A stretch of 64,000 nucleotides of DNA from Akebia trifoliata (GCA_017979445.1 CM030706.1:6365595-6429594); one strand, 5' to 3'; counted from the stretch's first letter, positions 1 to 13,010 are shown. Notes: generated by a model not told the origin, from the letters alone. A program made the numbers and translations.

Positions 1-3000
1 TAAGGGAAGATATGTTCCTTTAGCTTCTCTCACAAAGAGATTGGGTGCAAAGACTGTTTTGGACATGAACCCGAACCTAATTTTTGAAACTGTTTATTCT
101 TACATCGATGACGATGTGTGTTGTGCTGCTACATCGTTCTTGAAATGTTTCCTTGAGTGCTTGCGTGATGAGTGTTGGAGCAGCGATGGTATTGAGAGTG
201 GGTATGTTACTTTCAGAGGGCATTGCTTGCCTCCTATTTTGTATGGTCTTGTTTCCGGAGTTTCAAAGCTTCGGTCCAACTTGAACACATATGCTTTAGC
301 AGTAGTGCTAGAAGTGGACATCGATAGTATATTTCCCATGCTTAGTTTTATCTCAGTGGGACAAGACAGAGAAGATACAGAACCTGTTTACCCTGAGCTC
401 GCTGAGGCCAAAAGAGCCTTAACAGTTGACCAACAGGTGGCTGCTTTGGTCTCATTGCTCAAGGTATCTCGTTTGCTTGCTTTGATTGAAGGGGACATCA
501 ATTGGCAGAGTGATTCTTCATTGCTTCAAGGAGAGTATAGTCTGAAAACAGAATCTTTTGACCTTTTTGCCCTTGTATGCGTAAAAGGGATCAATGTTAA
601 AGTGTTTGTGAAGTGGCTTGTACTGGCTCTCACTCATGTTGACGAAACACTCCGTATTGATGCCGCGGAGACACTTTTCTTGAACCCCAAGACTTCTAGT
701 TTGCCTTCTCATTTGGAACTCATTTTGTTAAAAGAAGCAGTGCCCTTGAACATGCGGTGTTCCTCAACAGCTTTTCAGATGAAGTGGACCAGCTTGTTTA
801 GAAAGTTTTTTTCTCGGGTCCGGACAGCATTGGAGAGACAGCTTAAGCAAGGTGGCTGGCAACCGTTGGTTTCCAACAAAGATACTATAGCCCACAGAGC
901 GGAGGATCTTTTTCATTATATGAAGTGGTTTAGTTGCTTTCTCTTTTTTTCATGTTACCCTTCTGCTCCATACGAAAGGAAAATCATGGCCATGGAACTC
1001 ATTCTGATAATGAACAATATCTGGCCTATCGTTCCACCTTCTCAATCTAATTGTAGTTCAATTTCTTCTCCAAGTTGCCTCCATCCTTACAGCGAAGGAT
1101 TCACCTTACCCGATTCAACATTGTTATTGGTTGGATCAATTATTGATAGTTGGGACAGATTGAGAGAGAGTTCTTTCCGCATACTTCTACACTTTCCCAC
1201 TCCACTTCCTGGAATTTCCAGTCCAGAGAGCGTCAGAGAAGTAATTAAGTGGGCTAAAAAGTTGGTATGCAGTACGCGTGTTAGAGAGAGTGACGCTGGG
1301 GCCTTAACTTTACGGCTTATATTCCGAAAGTACGTCTTGGAGCTTGGATGGATTGTTGGAGCTTCGATTAATGTTGTTTGTTTCCTTTCAAAGTCTGAGA
1401 TGCTTAATGGGGATACTACCCAATTTCCTAAATCTAGGTTTCCGGTCATAGAATATATTCTATCACTGATCGATTGGTTGCGTATTGCTGTGGATGAGGG
1501 AGAGAAGGATCTTTCTGAAGCGTGCAAGAACAGCTTTGTTCATGGTGTATTGCTTACGCTTCGGTACACTTTCGAGGAGTTGGATTGGAATTCTGATATA
1601 GTTTTGTTGAGTAGGTCTGAGATGAGGAATGCACTAGGGACGCTCTTAGAGCTGGTAATGCGAGTAACATCTTTGGCACTTTGGGTGGTTTCAGCAGATG
1701 CATGGTATCTTCCTGAGGACATGGATGATATGTTCCATGATGATAATTTTGTCTCGGATGTACCCGTTGAGGTGGATGTGCCTGAATCTTCATCTGAACT
1801 TCAGGGTAAAATTTTGAAACCTGTGGACAATGTAAGGCCAGATGAACAAGTTGTCATGGTTGGTTGCTGGCTTGCAATGAAAGAGGTATGCAACTAATTT
1901 CTATGTCTAGTTGCTTTTGTTCTTTTGCAATGGATTTTTCAATAACTGAATGTGTTTATCTTTACTATTATAATGAGAGAAGGTGGAGAAGTAGTTCGGC
2001 ACTAAAATTTGGATTACATATATATAGTAGAGTTCTCCCGTGCTGTAACAGTACGGGCATCTCTTTGGGGTTAAAGGGAGGGGGGGGGGTAAAAATGCAA
2101 AATTAATAAAGTTAGAGGGGTATTATAAAAAAATTTGTGGTTAAGGGGGTAAAAAAGAAAAAAATAATAAAGTTAGAGAGGTATTATTAAGAAACTGGGT
2201 AAAGGGGCACAAACATCATCGATAGTAAAGTTAAAGGAGGTACTATTGAAAAAGGGGCTGAAAGAGGAAAGATAGTAAACTTGGAGGGATATCATTGAAA
2301 GAGGGGGAGGTGAGGAGAGGAAAGATAATAAAGTTGAAGGGGTGAAGATGAAAGGAGGGTAGTGTGGATTCCACTCTATCTAGTTGGATGGGACGTTTAT
2401 CCCCCTACAAAACTGTAGCATCGGTGGGACTTACCGTTGTGTTTTATTATATACTACGGTTCGCTTGTGCCTACAACACGGGTATCCTCTTTGGCTGTTT
2501 AGGGGGTAAAAGAGGAAAAATAATAAGATTAGAGGGAAATTATTAAATTTTAGGATTGAAGGGGTAAGATAGGAAAGATAGTAAAGTTAGGTTGGTATTA
2601 TTGAAAAAGGGTAGGGTGTGGGGTTCGTTTTCAAAATTACAAAAATACATCCTTTTAACTATTTAATCTTCAAAACCATCCTTTAATTAGTATTTTAAAC
2701 TACAAATAAGCCCTTTAAAGACATGTGCATTTGCACACGCCACCTTCTAGTATCTAATAGTATTTCATTTCGTCATCATTTCGGTATTTCCATGTGCTGA
2801 CAATCACTTCTATGCATTGCTCATGGAGTTGGTGAAATACTTTCTGGCTTATGCTTCAATGTTCAAACACTAAGATTCTGAAGAACCAAAGAAGAAAATC
2901 ATATATAGTATTTGAACATACATTGGAAAGTTAGAATTCTAGATTCATCTTAATGAACATGGAATATTATTTGTTAGAATAATGTTTTCATCTTCAGGTG

Positions 3001-5398
3001 AGTCTTCTTCTGGGAACCATCACAAGGAAAATTCCTCTGCCAAGTTGCACTTCCTTAGATACTAATAAGCCTGGAGATTCCTTTTCTGAGTCTGCTGATG
3101 TATTGCCAGCGATGATATCCGATGAAATACTTGATTTGAAACAACTAGAGGCAATAGGGAAGCATTTCCTTGAAGTCCTACTGAAAATGAAGCATAATGG
3201 TGCCATCGATAAAACAAGGGCTGGATTTACGGCTCTTTGCAACCGTCTACTTTGTTCGAATGATCCGAGGTATGATTCTCTTTGAAAATTACCATTATTG
3301 CTACCTTGAAAATTTTGCTTTTTGAATTTTTTCCATGTACTTGTTTCCACTCTGTTCACTTGTTTCCACTTATAAACACTCCTCAACATGGCCTGCCAAT
3401 TCTGGACATGTGCGAAAAAACATTGTATGATATCATCAAGGTGGTGCTTATTTGGGCACAGTAACATGAAATATTCTATAAAGTATTGCAACTTATAAAT
3501 AAAAATGATTTGGTTCTTAAAAATTACTTCTGATTTTCCTCTTAATAGATCCTTATGTCTATAATACAATAAAGTAAAATGAAATAAAAATACTTCTTAG
3601 AAATCAAGTAGTTTATGTCATGTGCTGATGTGCATAATTTATCTTTTCATCTTTTCGTCAAGTAGGTTTTCCAATCAACTCTCTAAAGATTTTCATGTAG
3701 TTTTATTTAATTATACATTCTGAACATGTCAAACAATTTGTGCATCATATTGTTTTTGTATTTTTGACATCATGCTTTCTCGATCTTAAGGGAGTAATAG
3801 GTGCTTGTGTATGCAGGATCTCTGAATAGTTTTGTATTGTATTCATCCAAATTTTATTTTATAATATTTTTTTTTGTATGACCGTATCTCTGTATTTGAA
3901 TGTTTAGAAGTTGATGTTCCAAACAGCTGTTGACACCTTGACACTTGGCACTCATGCCACATGCCTAGGTAACATTGATTACTGTATTTGGTTAGCATCA
4001 ACATTTCTTTTCATGCCTTGGGTTGGACTCCTTTATTGAACTTCATAATGTAAACATGACATTTATCTTGAGTTCTCTGTCTGTTAACCAGTGTCATGCA
4101 TCAACTTTACACAGTTCAACCATTATAATATAGTTGTTAGAAATGGGAAAATGAAAAAAAAAAAACAATGGAAAAACTAGAAATATAGAAAAAAGAGAAC
4201 CACAGTAATGTTGCTGCAACTGATTCAAAGGTAGGGGGGAGACAATGATAAACTTTGCCTATGTTTAGAAAAATGGCATTTTGGTTTCTGTTTGGGTTTG
4301 CCTATGCTTTAGACAAAAGGCATTGTTCTTCTTTGGACCTGAAGATCATCTTTATCCATAACCAAAGCCCATGTGGCCTTGAAAGGGAAACAATTATGGA
4401 GATTGATGAGAGCACCGGGGAAATAACTATTCTGTCTGTAGCAAGAATAAGGCTGAATATATGTGCCTTAATTTAATATCCCAAGATGGGTTTATGTTTT
4501 CAAGATAGTCTTTTATTGTATTTTAGTCAGAGAGTATGTTCATAGAGGAAGACTAAAGGTATATGAAGAAATTCTGTTTGAATGATGTACAAGTGTATTT
4601 GCACACATATGCACACACACACAAAAAAAAACAAAAAAAAACACCACTGCCAACAACAAAAAATTGTGTTTTGGTACCTATTGGGTACTAAGGTGTAGAA
4701 CCCATGAATAGGCTGCAGCAACTTGAGCTTGATAAATTCTTCATGCCTGACATTCATGCCCATTCACCCTCATTCTGCACTGTGTTGTAATCTCCTTTGA
4801 AGGTTGCCTCAAGAATATTTTTCTTTCATCAAATATTACTGGTATTAGATTATTAACCAATTTGTTGAAGTGAAAGGATTCTAACAAAAACACCCTTTTC
4901 TACATCCATAAAAATGGAGTTTCTAGTTTTCACGTCTAACTGAATTATGGAACTATGATAATATCTTTTATGAATTTTCAGAACCCAATCCGTCAGATTC
5001 AGCTTGATCGAATCTTCAGTTTCTGGTCCAAAGCTAGTAATAGAAAGAAGCCCTACACTATAGTAGTTAGGGAATGATATGATTCAAACTGAGACAATAG
5101 TGAAACTAAGTATTGTTTTGGTCACCTCAAGAATGAGATGCCTTTTTTGTGACATTCCTGGATGGAACAATACTTTAGTCGTGCATAGCACATGATAGTA
5201 AAATATAAACTTACAACAAACTAAAGTTAGAGCAAGTTATCAACATATTGGATGGGATATCCTTCAGTGTCTGTCTATATTTTAGGAAATGGAGTTCAGT
5301 GTCTCGACTCCACCAGTTGCATGTAGGACTTTCCGAGGGGGAGGTGCTTGTGACTGTGGGATTAGTCCCACCCGAAGGGTGGGATACCCACGATAAGC

Positions 5399-5435
<37 letters not shown>

Positions 5436-8400
5436 ACACACATATATAATCAAATGAGCCAACTTAATGTAACATTTCACAAATTTTTTCTACTTTTTGC
5501 ATGTGAGGTGTCTTGTACAAAAAATCACACGTGTTGTTATCATACTCATTTTGTATGGAACATGTTACGACATCATCATCGTCACCCCCACCATCATCAC
5601 CTGCGCCTTATCCCAAATATCGGGGTTGCAACATGATTAATGAAAATGTTTGGCAATATTACATTATCTGTTTTTTAGTGCTCTATAATTTTCTTCCTTT
5701 TCAGACTTTGTAAAATGACGGAGTCTTGGATGGAACAACTTATGGAAAGAACAGTTTCCAAGGGACAAACAGTGGATGATTTGTTACGGAGAAGTGCTGG
5801 GATTCCTGCTGCATTCATTGCTCTTTTTCTGTCGGAGCCAGAGGGCGCACCAAAGAAACTCCTTCCACGGGCACTACGATGGCTAATAGACATCGCTAAT
5901 ATGTCTCAGCCTAATCCAACAGAAGCTAATCACCAGAATATTGATCCTGGCATGGATTTATCGATAAAGCCAAAGCAAGCACTTGAGTATGCTCCGCCAA
6001 CAGAGATGAATACAACTAAAATGTCAAAAGAACGAGATGAAGGCGTCATTCCCACTGTACACGCATTCAATGTCCTAAGAGCTGCTTTTAATGATACCAA
6101 CTTAGCAACAGATACATCGGGTTTCTGTGCGGAGGCCTTGATCATCTCTATTCGTTCGTTCTCTTCATCGTACTGGGAGGTGCGAAATAGTGCTTGCCTT
6201 GCTTACACTGCCTTGGTTCGTCGTATGATTGGATTCCTTAATGTACAGAAACGTGAATCTGCACGGCGTGCATTAACTGCCCTCGAATTTTTCCATAGGT
6301 ATGCTTGTGTTCCCAGTTCGTTCCCATTCCCTATTCTCATTTATTCTTTTTCTTCTTTGAACAAGATTTTGTGTAAGTATCCTATAAAAAGAGAGAGTGA
6401 ATAACTTATTGCAAATTAATGCAGGCCTTTAAAATAATCTGCCAAATTCCTTTATCTTTCTATTACATATATATATATATATATAAGTATGTATCTCTCT
6501 CTCTCTCTCTCTTTATGTATATATATGTGGACCCAACTCCAGTTACAGTTATGGGGGATAAACATCCCCTCCAGCTACAGTGGAGAGGGGTCTGCACTAC
6601 TCTCCTTTCTTCTTCACCCCTTCACCCCTTCAACTTTACTATCTTTCCTCTCCTCCCTTTCCCCATTTTTCAATAGTACTCCAATTTTACTATCTTTCCT
6701 CCTTTACTCCCTTTTTCAATCGTAGCCACCTTTCTAACTTTTTTATCTTTCCTCTTTTACCCTTTAACTCCAAAGAGGATGCCTGTTCCCCTTTCCCCAC
6801 TTTCTTACTAATACTTCTCCAGCTTTATTATTTTTTTCTCTTTAACACCCTTAATCCCAATTTTGTTTTTAATAATACCTCTCCAACTTTATTATTTTTC
6901 CGATTTTACCTCTGTTAACCCAAATGGCACGGGTGAATATATATGAGCAGGATCAAGAGCCAATGAAGGGAGCCAATGAAATGGCCAATGTTGGATTAGA
7001 AGTTTCGGAATGGGCTGATTTTTTTGTGAGGATGATTTCGTCACCATAGAGATCATCCTCACAAAAAATCAGCCCATTCTAAAACTTTCTCATCAAAATT
7101 AGTCTACTAGTTAACAGTAAAAATGGAGGGTCCATGATTCTTCAACTTGTAAACCACTTTAGAAGTTTCAGAATGGGCTGATTTTTTGTGAGGATGATCT
7201 CTATGGTGATATATATGGGGTAGGATCAAGAGGCCAACATTGGGAGCCAACGTATCGTCCTATATATGTTAGAAGTTTCGGAATGGGCTGATTTTTTGTG
7301 AGGATGATCTCTATGGTGATGAGATCATCCTCACAAAAAATCTGCCCATTCCAGAACTTCTAACAATATAAGGACGATATGTTGGCTCTTGATCCTCCCC
7401 CATATATATAATGCCTCAATTAGCTATTGAAAAAGAAATTTCCTCTATATGATGTCTTGTAATTTCTAAGGACTACTTGCCACCTGAAATCCTATTTCCT
7501 ATTTCTGAGTATGCTATACATTTGTAAGCATTTCCTCTAGGTGTCCCTATCTAAAACAAGAATTCTTCATTTCTTGGAAATGATTCTTGTGTCAAAAAGG
7601 AAACTTCCCATACATGGTTATCTAATAATTGAGAAAGGACTAGTTACCCTATGATTTTTTCCCTTTTCAGAGAATGTAATCCTGTTTCAATAGTTTTATA
7701 AGCTCCCATGTACCACAACCTAAAACAAAAATTCATTAAATATTGCTGTTTCACAGCTTAGTATACCTCCAGTTACACTTTTTTTAAATAATTGTTACTC
7801 AATTCTTTTTCTGAACTAATAATATTAATATAGTCGTATCTCTCTATCAAAATAACTATTTGACCATATAGATTTGCCTGTGATTCGAGTCTTGTATGTC
7901 TCAATATCTTTCATTTCTTGTGTTTCTAGTTTCTCTTGTACTTTCTGTTTAAATGGATGCACTTTTTTATTCTTACTACTTTCATGAAGTATTTTTAACC
8001 TTGGTAATGTACCTATTCAACATATGGTTTAACTTCATGCGATGAAAAATGGTTGTCTATATATCAAGGAGGGGATGGATAATGACCTGACAGGGCTGGT
8101 AGGATCTGATCCAAACATGTCTTCATGATTAATTCGGATCAATTGAGTCAACTCACATTCAGTCCTAACATGGTAAAACATACAAAATACATTAAAAATG
8201 GGGTGCGTCAGGTTGGATTAGTGGTTTGAAGGTTGGATTAGTGGTTTGAAGAAAACTAATCCATATGTTCAACTTGAGTTTGTGTTGTCACCAACACGCT
8301 TGACTTGGTTTATTTCTCTTTCTTACATATATTTCTAGTCTAGTTCTTTTTTGCTATTCGATAGCTTACACTATATGGTCCACCATGTGTACTATAATAT

Positions 8401-11030
8401 TTCTTAATATGATTGTATTTGGATCTGTGTAAGGCAGTGCTGTCTGACACCTTGTCTGTGTCTTTGAGGCTGAGACATGAATATTCCTGCATTGTGTGCC
8501 TATGTTATAGAATCACGTTGTTTAAGAGAAAATCTCCAATGATGCCCTTTTCTGATTTAATTATTTTCCCTGAGATAGACTTTGCAAGTAATCATATAAC
8601 TTTGCTGCCTGAAGGTACCCTGCATTGCACCCATTCTTGTTCAATGAATTGAAAATTGCAACTGAGTTACTTGGGGATGGATCCTCAAAACATTTGGAAT
8701 CCAACATAGCGAAGGTAGTGCATCCAAGTTTGTGCCCTGTGCTCATTCTTTTATCCAGACTCAAGCCTTCTACAATCAGTTGTGGAACTGAAGATGCTCT
8801 TGATCCCTTCCTATTCATGCCATTCATCATGAGGTGTTCAACTCAAAGCAATTTTCGTGTCCGTGTCCTTGCATCAAGAGCTTTAACGGGCTTGGTATCC
8901 AATGAGAAGCTGCCAGGTGTCCTACTCAATATTACCTCTGGGTTGCCTTGTATCAGGAACCAAAGCAATGGGATGCACCTTCCTTCCTTCAATTCCATTC
9001 ATGGGATGCTATTGCAGTTAAGTTCTCTTCTGGATGTAAATTGCAGAAACTTGGCCGATGTCTCGAAAAAAGATCATATCCTCGGTAACTTGATCGAGGT
9101 GCTTAATACGTCTTCATGGATTGGCAGCCCTAGATTATGTCCTTGTCCGGTCCTCAATGGCTCGTATGTACAATTACTAGATTGCATTCTTGGTATTGTG
9201 AGAACATGCAGGATTAGCACGTATGTTGGTGTCATCCGGAGCCTCCTTCTTGAGTCATCTTCGGAATGCTTAGGCAGAGAAGTTTCTCCTAAGCTGGCAT
9301 TTTATGATCCAACTAAGGCTGAACTCCAAAGGCTGGCCACAGTTTCCTATTTCAATTGCGTGTTTCAACCATCTACTGAAGCAGCAGAAGAAGTCTTCCA
9401 GATGCCACAGAGGCATTGTAGTCCACTAGCATTGGATTTGTTAAATGTACCCGAAACTGAGGGTGCAGTTCTTGGACTTCAGCAAAGGCTAATCCTCTCA
9501 ATATCGGATGCATCTTATGAAGTTCGACTTGCCACACTAAAATGGCTTCTTCGGTTTCTGAAATCAACAGGACCTGGTGGGACCAACAATCGATCTAGCA
9601 GTGACATTAAGATTATTCACCAGTGGGCTAAGACTAATCTCCAGCTAACTCTTATGAAGCTTTTAGCCACGGAGAACAACCCTAAATGTATTTGTTACAT
9701 CTTAAGGATTCTTTTTGCCTGGAACTTGATGCAGTTCCAGAATTCGAACGATCAGCGATCCACGGAGACGATTTATGTTGGTGGGATGGATTACGATTCT
9801 GTGTTACAGTTTTGGGTTAAGTTGATTTCGTTGAAAGAGGTCTCGAAGCATACAAAGATTCAAGAAGCACTCATCTGCTGCATGGGTATATGTGTTAAGC
9901 AGTTTGCAGGTTTATTTAGAAACTCCATTCTTCTTGATACAGGAGGAAATAAAACAGTTAATTGTTGTGAACTTGATCGATCAGAAAAATGGGCCCACAT
10001 CTATGGATGCATCGGTTCTTTCATAAATTTAATTAAGCAACATAGTGCCTCATCCGAGACCGTGGTCATGCGTAAGGCGGCTGCAGATTCCATGATAGCC
10101 TCGGGATTGCTTGAAGAAGCTGAGCGTATCGGTTCTTTTGTGTCCAATACCCAAATCCCATCTGAAGAACAAATTTCTTCTTTCAGGCCTTCTGAAGCTG
10201 CTAACATGTATGCTCATGGAATACTAGACCTCTGGTTCACATGTATTAAGCTATTGGAGGATGAGGACGATGGGCTTAGAGAAAGGCTCGCTAATGATGT
10301 TCAAAGGTGTTTTACTTCCAAAGGTTCTGGTAGAAGTCATCAGACTGGTGTGGTCCCTACCCAAGTGGAGAAAGTGATAGAAATGAGTTTCGAGTTTCTT
10401 TCATCAATCTTCGGTCATTGGCTCGCGTACTTCGATTATCTTACAAGATATGTTCTCAACACTGCAACCTACTCGGTATCTCAAGGGAATCTCGTTAGAC
10501 GAGTCTTTGACAAGGAGATCGATAATCACCACGAAGAAAAGTTGTTGATTTGTCAACTTTGTTGCTTTCATTTGGAGAAGCTTCCAATGTCAATGTCTTG
10601 GGCAGTTGGATTATCCGGCAAGCAAGAGATTGTGATTTTCTTACAGAAATGGAGAACACGATTTTACAATCAGTTGACGTCGGTTGCCAAGGATCATCTC
10701 AGGACAGAGGGTGGAGTTGATTGGATTGGTGGTGCAGGTAACCATAAGGATGTGTTTAGATCATTATATGTAAATTTGATGGGCCTTTATACCCTTTCAC
10801 AATGCCTCAGCAGAGAAACAGAGGTTCATATGCCCCAATTATTGGACTTGGTTGAACTTGGAGGAATAATCAAACCTTATCTTAGGAACCCTTTAATTTC
10901 TAACCTCTACTTGTTGGTGATTCAATTACATGAGAGAATGCTTGGTGGTGGTGTTATGGATCCTTTACACCCCAAATCAGGAGGAGATTCCTCTTGGGAA
11001 GGTTTTGATCCTTTTTTTCTTCTGAGGTGA
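1..11030 (+). CDS. THADA: THADA / Trm732-like protein (DUF2428), C-terminal part; 5' end outside window
   Basis: Exons read as 2-1885 (open at the window edge), 2998-3269, 5705-6298 and 8615-11030 (stop TGA 11028-11030). Phases join cleanly to give 1,721 codons; plant homologues are roughly 2,000 residues or more, so the N-terminus is missing. Seen: a long alpha-helical, leucine-rich protein without membrane segments. The exon 1/2 junction reads MVGCWLAMKE-VSLLLGTI, which I recognise as the core of DUF2428, and exon 3/4 reads FFHR-YPALHPFLFNE. Known: THADA and yeast Trm732 are HEAT/ARM-like scaffolds that pair with an FTSJ1/Trm7-type methyltransferase for 2'-O-methylation of tRNA position 32. 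The plant role here is inferred from family. Introns 1 to 3 (1886-2997, 3270-5704, 6299-8614) hold repeats and MITEs but no exon is broken. The 3' exon encodes 805 codons without interruption, so the gene looks functional. Confidence 0.88.
2046..2640 (+). repeat. Degenerate purine-rich repeat in THADA intron 1
   Basis: The sequence repeats imperfect units of about 35 to 55 bp containing AATAAAGTTAGAGGGGTATT, separated by runs of G and A. A second landmark, ACGGGYATCYTCTTTGG, occurs near 2053 and 2478. Related blocks lie at 6555-6930 and 25745-25960 (opposite strand) and at 50625-51215 (same strand). It is a dispersed repeat and not coding: the short frames across it have no family character. 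Confidence 0.6.
5321..5400 (+). repeat. Dispersed repeat ending in a CA tract
   Basis: A block with TGCATGTAGGACTTTCCGAG and TGTGGGATTAGTCCCACCC, followed at once by a CA microsatellite. A diverged copy in the opposite orientation lies at 22651-22735. The upstream stretch GTTCAGTGTCTCGACTCC loosely resembles a pol III B box, so a SINE origin is possible but not shown. Confidence 0.4.
5402..5448. repeat. (CA)n microsatellite
   Basis: An AC dinucleotide tract of about 40 bp with one T interruption, running into a short TA tract, inside THADA intron 2. Confidence 0.9.
6464..6526. repeat. (TA)n and (CT)n microsatellites
   Basis: A TA tract followed by an 18-bp CT tract just inside THADA intron 3, not far from the donor at 6299. 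Confidence 0.8.
6555..6930 (-). repeat. Degenerate pyrimidine-rich repeat in THADA intron 3
   Basis: Repeated CTTTACTATCTTTCCTC and TTTTTCAATAGTACTCC type units. This is the reverse complement of the purine-rich repeat at 2046-2640, including the landmark TCCAAAGAGGATGCC near 6770. Open frames here are low-complexity shadows. Confidence 0.6.
6945..7210. mobile_element. Truncated hairpin-core MITE in THADA intron 3
   Basis: The left terminus is GAGCAGGATCAAGAGCCAATG. It is followed by a complete hairpin near 6992-7085 (arms AGAAGTTTCGGAATGGGCTG ... and its complement) and the left arm only of a second hairpin near 7163-7210. The right part is missing. At the break lies a second copy of the same terminal family (7217-7401). 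Confidence 0.65.
7217..7401. mobile_element. Hairpin-core MITE, type C termini
   Basis: It starts GGGGTAGGATCAAGAGGCCA and ends TGGCTCTTGATCCTCCCCC, imperfect terminal inverted repeats. Inside is one hairpin whose arms begin GTTAGAAGTTTCGGAATGGG, carry GTGAGGATGATCTC at the tip and close with a short loop. The flanks are (AT)n on both sides, so a target duplication cannot be measured. It lies in THADA intron 3. Confidence 0.7.
8211..8250. repeat. Two tandem 20-bp units
   Basis: The unit GGTTGGATTAGTGGTTTGAA occurs twice head to tail without mismatch in THADA intron 3. This is a recent local duplication. Confidence 0.9.
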
Positions 11031-12270
11031 TTTAATTTGTATTATGTAGATTATTCAAGAGCAATTACGAAAACCTTTATGCGAAAGAGTCAATTTTATA
11101 CTACTATGTTTTACATGTCTCGGATATTCTTGCTAGTAATCCATTGAAGGGGATGTTTGTTGTACTTTATGAAATTATTTTACTTTATAGGGAGGGCTCG
11201 AATAGATCGACATTTTTTTCATTACCAGAGTTGACAGTTGTGACAAAGGGCAGTACAAATATGTAGGTATCCAATTTCAATTACGAACTAATTATTATTA
11301 TCGAAAATGATATTTGATTGTCCACCAAACTGTGTTGTACGCAGAGATCCAAGTGAAATGGCTGGATCTATTATTTATGCAATATCACTGGACCCATTAT
11401 TTATGCAATATCACCTAAGAGAGGTCCCGAGTTTAAATACAATCCTCATGAATGACTATCCGTTTGATCTTATCATGTTCTTTAAAGAGTGGAGTAGAGA
11501 ATGATCCATAATAAAGCCTACACCTACTTCGTTACTTGGATAGAAAGCTTCCATCAAACTTGGACTTTGAGAGTGGTGTGGGGCTTGCACTCTTGCAACC
11601 CCACCAAAGATTAAAGGCAATATTGCTGACAAACCATTTATCCCCAAAGCTCGATCTGATGGGAAAGGTGCAACCATGAATATATTAAGAGGGTCACGGG
11701 TTGAATTGGGGTACGATACGTGAACACGTGACACCCGGGAGCGGAGGTGGATAACACAACACTCAACACTCCTCATCCGTAAGTATGGAAAATTCCTTCG
11801 GGCAAACTTGAACCCATGACCTATACTAACCTAGCACTCTAATACCAAGTTGACAAACCATTTACCCCAAAAGACTGATTTGATGGAGAAGACATCATGG
11901 GTCGAACTGGAACATGATACCTGAGCACATGACATGTGGGAGTAGAGGTGGATCATACAGCATAACAAATATATGGTAACTAAGGTGTGCATACTCTTCT
12001 AAATTTAATTCAATTCCTTTCTCAGCTAAACATGATATGTATATCATGTGCTTCAATTGTAGTTAAAACTTGACACTAGTGGTGACACGTGCAGACTTTG
12101 ATCGTTATTTGCCATTTATAGCAGTTAAGTTCCTATGCATCATGGTCCCCCCTCGTTTTCTTCCACTCATCTTTTTCTCCTAGTAATTTTATCTCATTTT
12201 AGAATCTAAGTTACTTGAGTTGCATTCATCTACATATTTGATCAGAACATGTTACCATGATTCAAAGAAC
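11031..12270. other. Intergenic; 3' flank of THADA and a degenerate direct duplication
   Basis: No gene is seen. Segments 11628-11763 and 11852-11967 are diverged direct copies: both begin GACAAACCATTTA and run through a GACACRTGACAYSYGGGAG-like stretch to GAGGTGGAT. Such sequence suggests an old retroelement piece, but no domain is readable. The minus-strand frame across 11456-11776 shows no family character. Confidence 0.45.
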
Positions 12271-12280
12271 AATGTGCATT

Positions 12281-12688
12281 TTTTTATTTATAGAAAAGTA
12301 TAATATATTGAGAAAGGAAAAAAAAAAACAAATACAAGGAGGCTAAGGAAGCCTCACAAATAATAAGAAGGAAAATAAAGCATCAATGATTACAAAGATC
12401 ATTCCATCTAAAGACAAAATCATCGAAGGAAAATCCTGCAAACTCTTTAGATTGTTTTGACCAAAGGTACAGATAGCCCAAGATCTTCAAAAAACCTGCA
12501 TGCGAGTTTTTACTCTTACTATTGAACACCCTGTTGTTTCTGTCGTTCCAGACCCCCCAAGTAATAGCCGAGGGAAACATATCCCATAGTTATCTTTTTC
12601 TGGAATGGAAGTCATTACTAACCCATTCAACTACCAGGGGGGAAAACTTACGGAGAAGGACCCAATACATGTGAAACCGACCAATTTT
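12281..12688 (-). mobile_element. 5'-truncated L1-type LINE, 3' end only
   Basis: On the minus strand the reading MFPSAITWGVWNDRNNRVF (12580 downward) resembles the C-terminal end of plant L1 reverse transcriptases (the W-x-x-R-N-x-R-x-F region). Upstream the frame is broken by a stop. The 3' end runs through a T-rich stretch to an A-rich tail (plus-strand TTTTTTATTTAT at 12281). The copy is flanked by AATGTGCATTT at 12271-12281 and 12689-12699, a target-site duplication of 10 to 11 bp. It is a dead insertion of about 400 bp. Confidence 0.8.
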
Positions 12689-12699
12689 AATGTGCATTT

Positions 12700-13010
12700 C
12701 ATTAAAATTGTTTTCTAATTTTTAATCATGTACCATAATAATTATACTTATGTAATGGTCATATCTGTTATGCCAACTTAACGTTTAAACGTTGATTCTT
12801 ACACTAAGATTTCTACTTAATAAGATTTTATTCCTCTAATTATTTGCACTTTATCTAATACATGTCAGGCGGTACAAGCGAGATGCACTTGTTTCTTAGA
12901 TTAATGAAATTGTTGTCCCATGCCATTAGGGAGTCTATGATGAATTCTCAAGAATCACTGCATTAGGTTGTGTCACAGAATTATCAATGTTACTAGATTC
13001 TTTTTTACCC
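12700..13010. other. Intergenic, nothing recognised
   Basis: AT-rich sequence without readable coding sequence or clear repeat structure. Confidence 0.5.

Noticed and set aside
1087..1527. 146-codon antisense frame inside THADA exon 1
   Set aside because: Antisense shadow of a conserved coding exon.
4255..4476. 73-codon frame in THADA intron 2
   Set aside because: It breaks no splice logic of THADA if ignored, has no homologous feel and no splice sites that would add it in frame.
5260..5330. Possible tRNA or full SINE head before the CA tract
   Set aside because: Only a loose B-box-like stretch is present; no cloverleaf and no convincing A box.
11456..11776. 106-codon minus-strand frame downstream of THADA
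   Set aside because: No recognisable family, and it spans a duplicated noncoding repeat.
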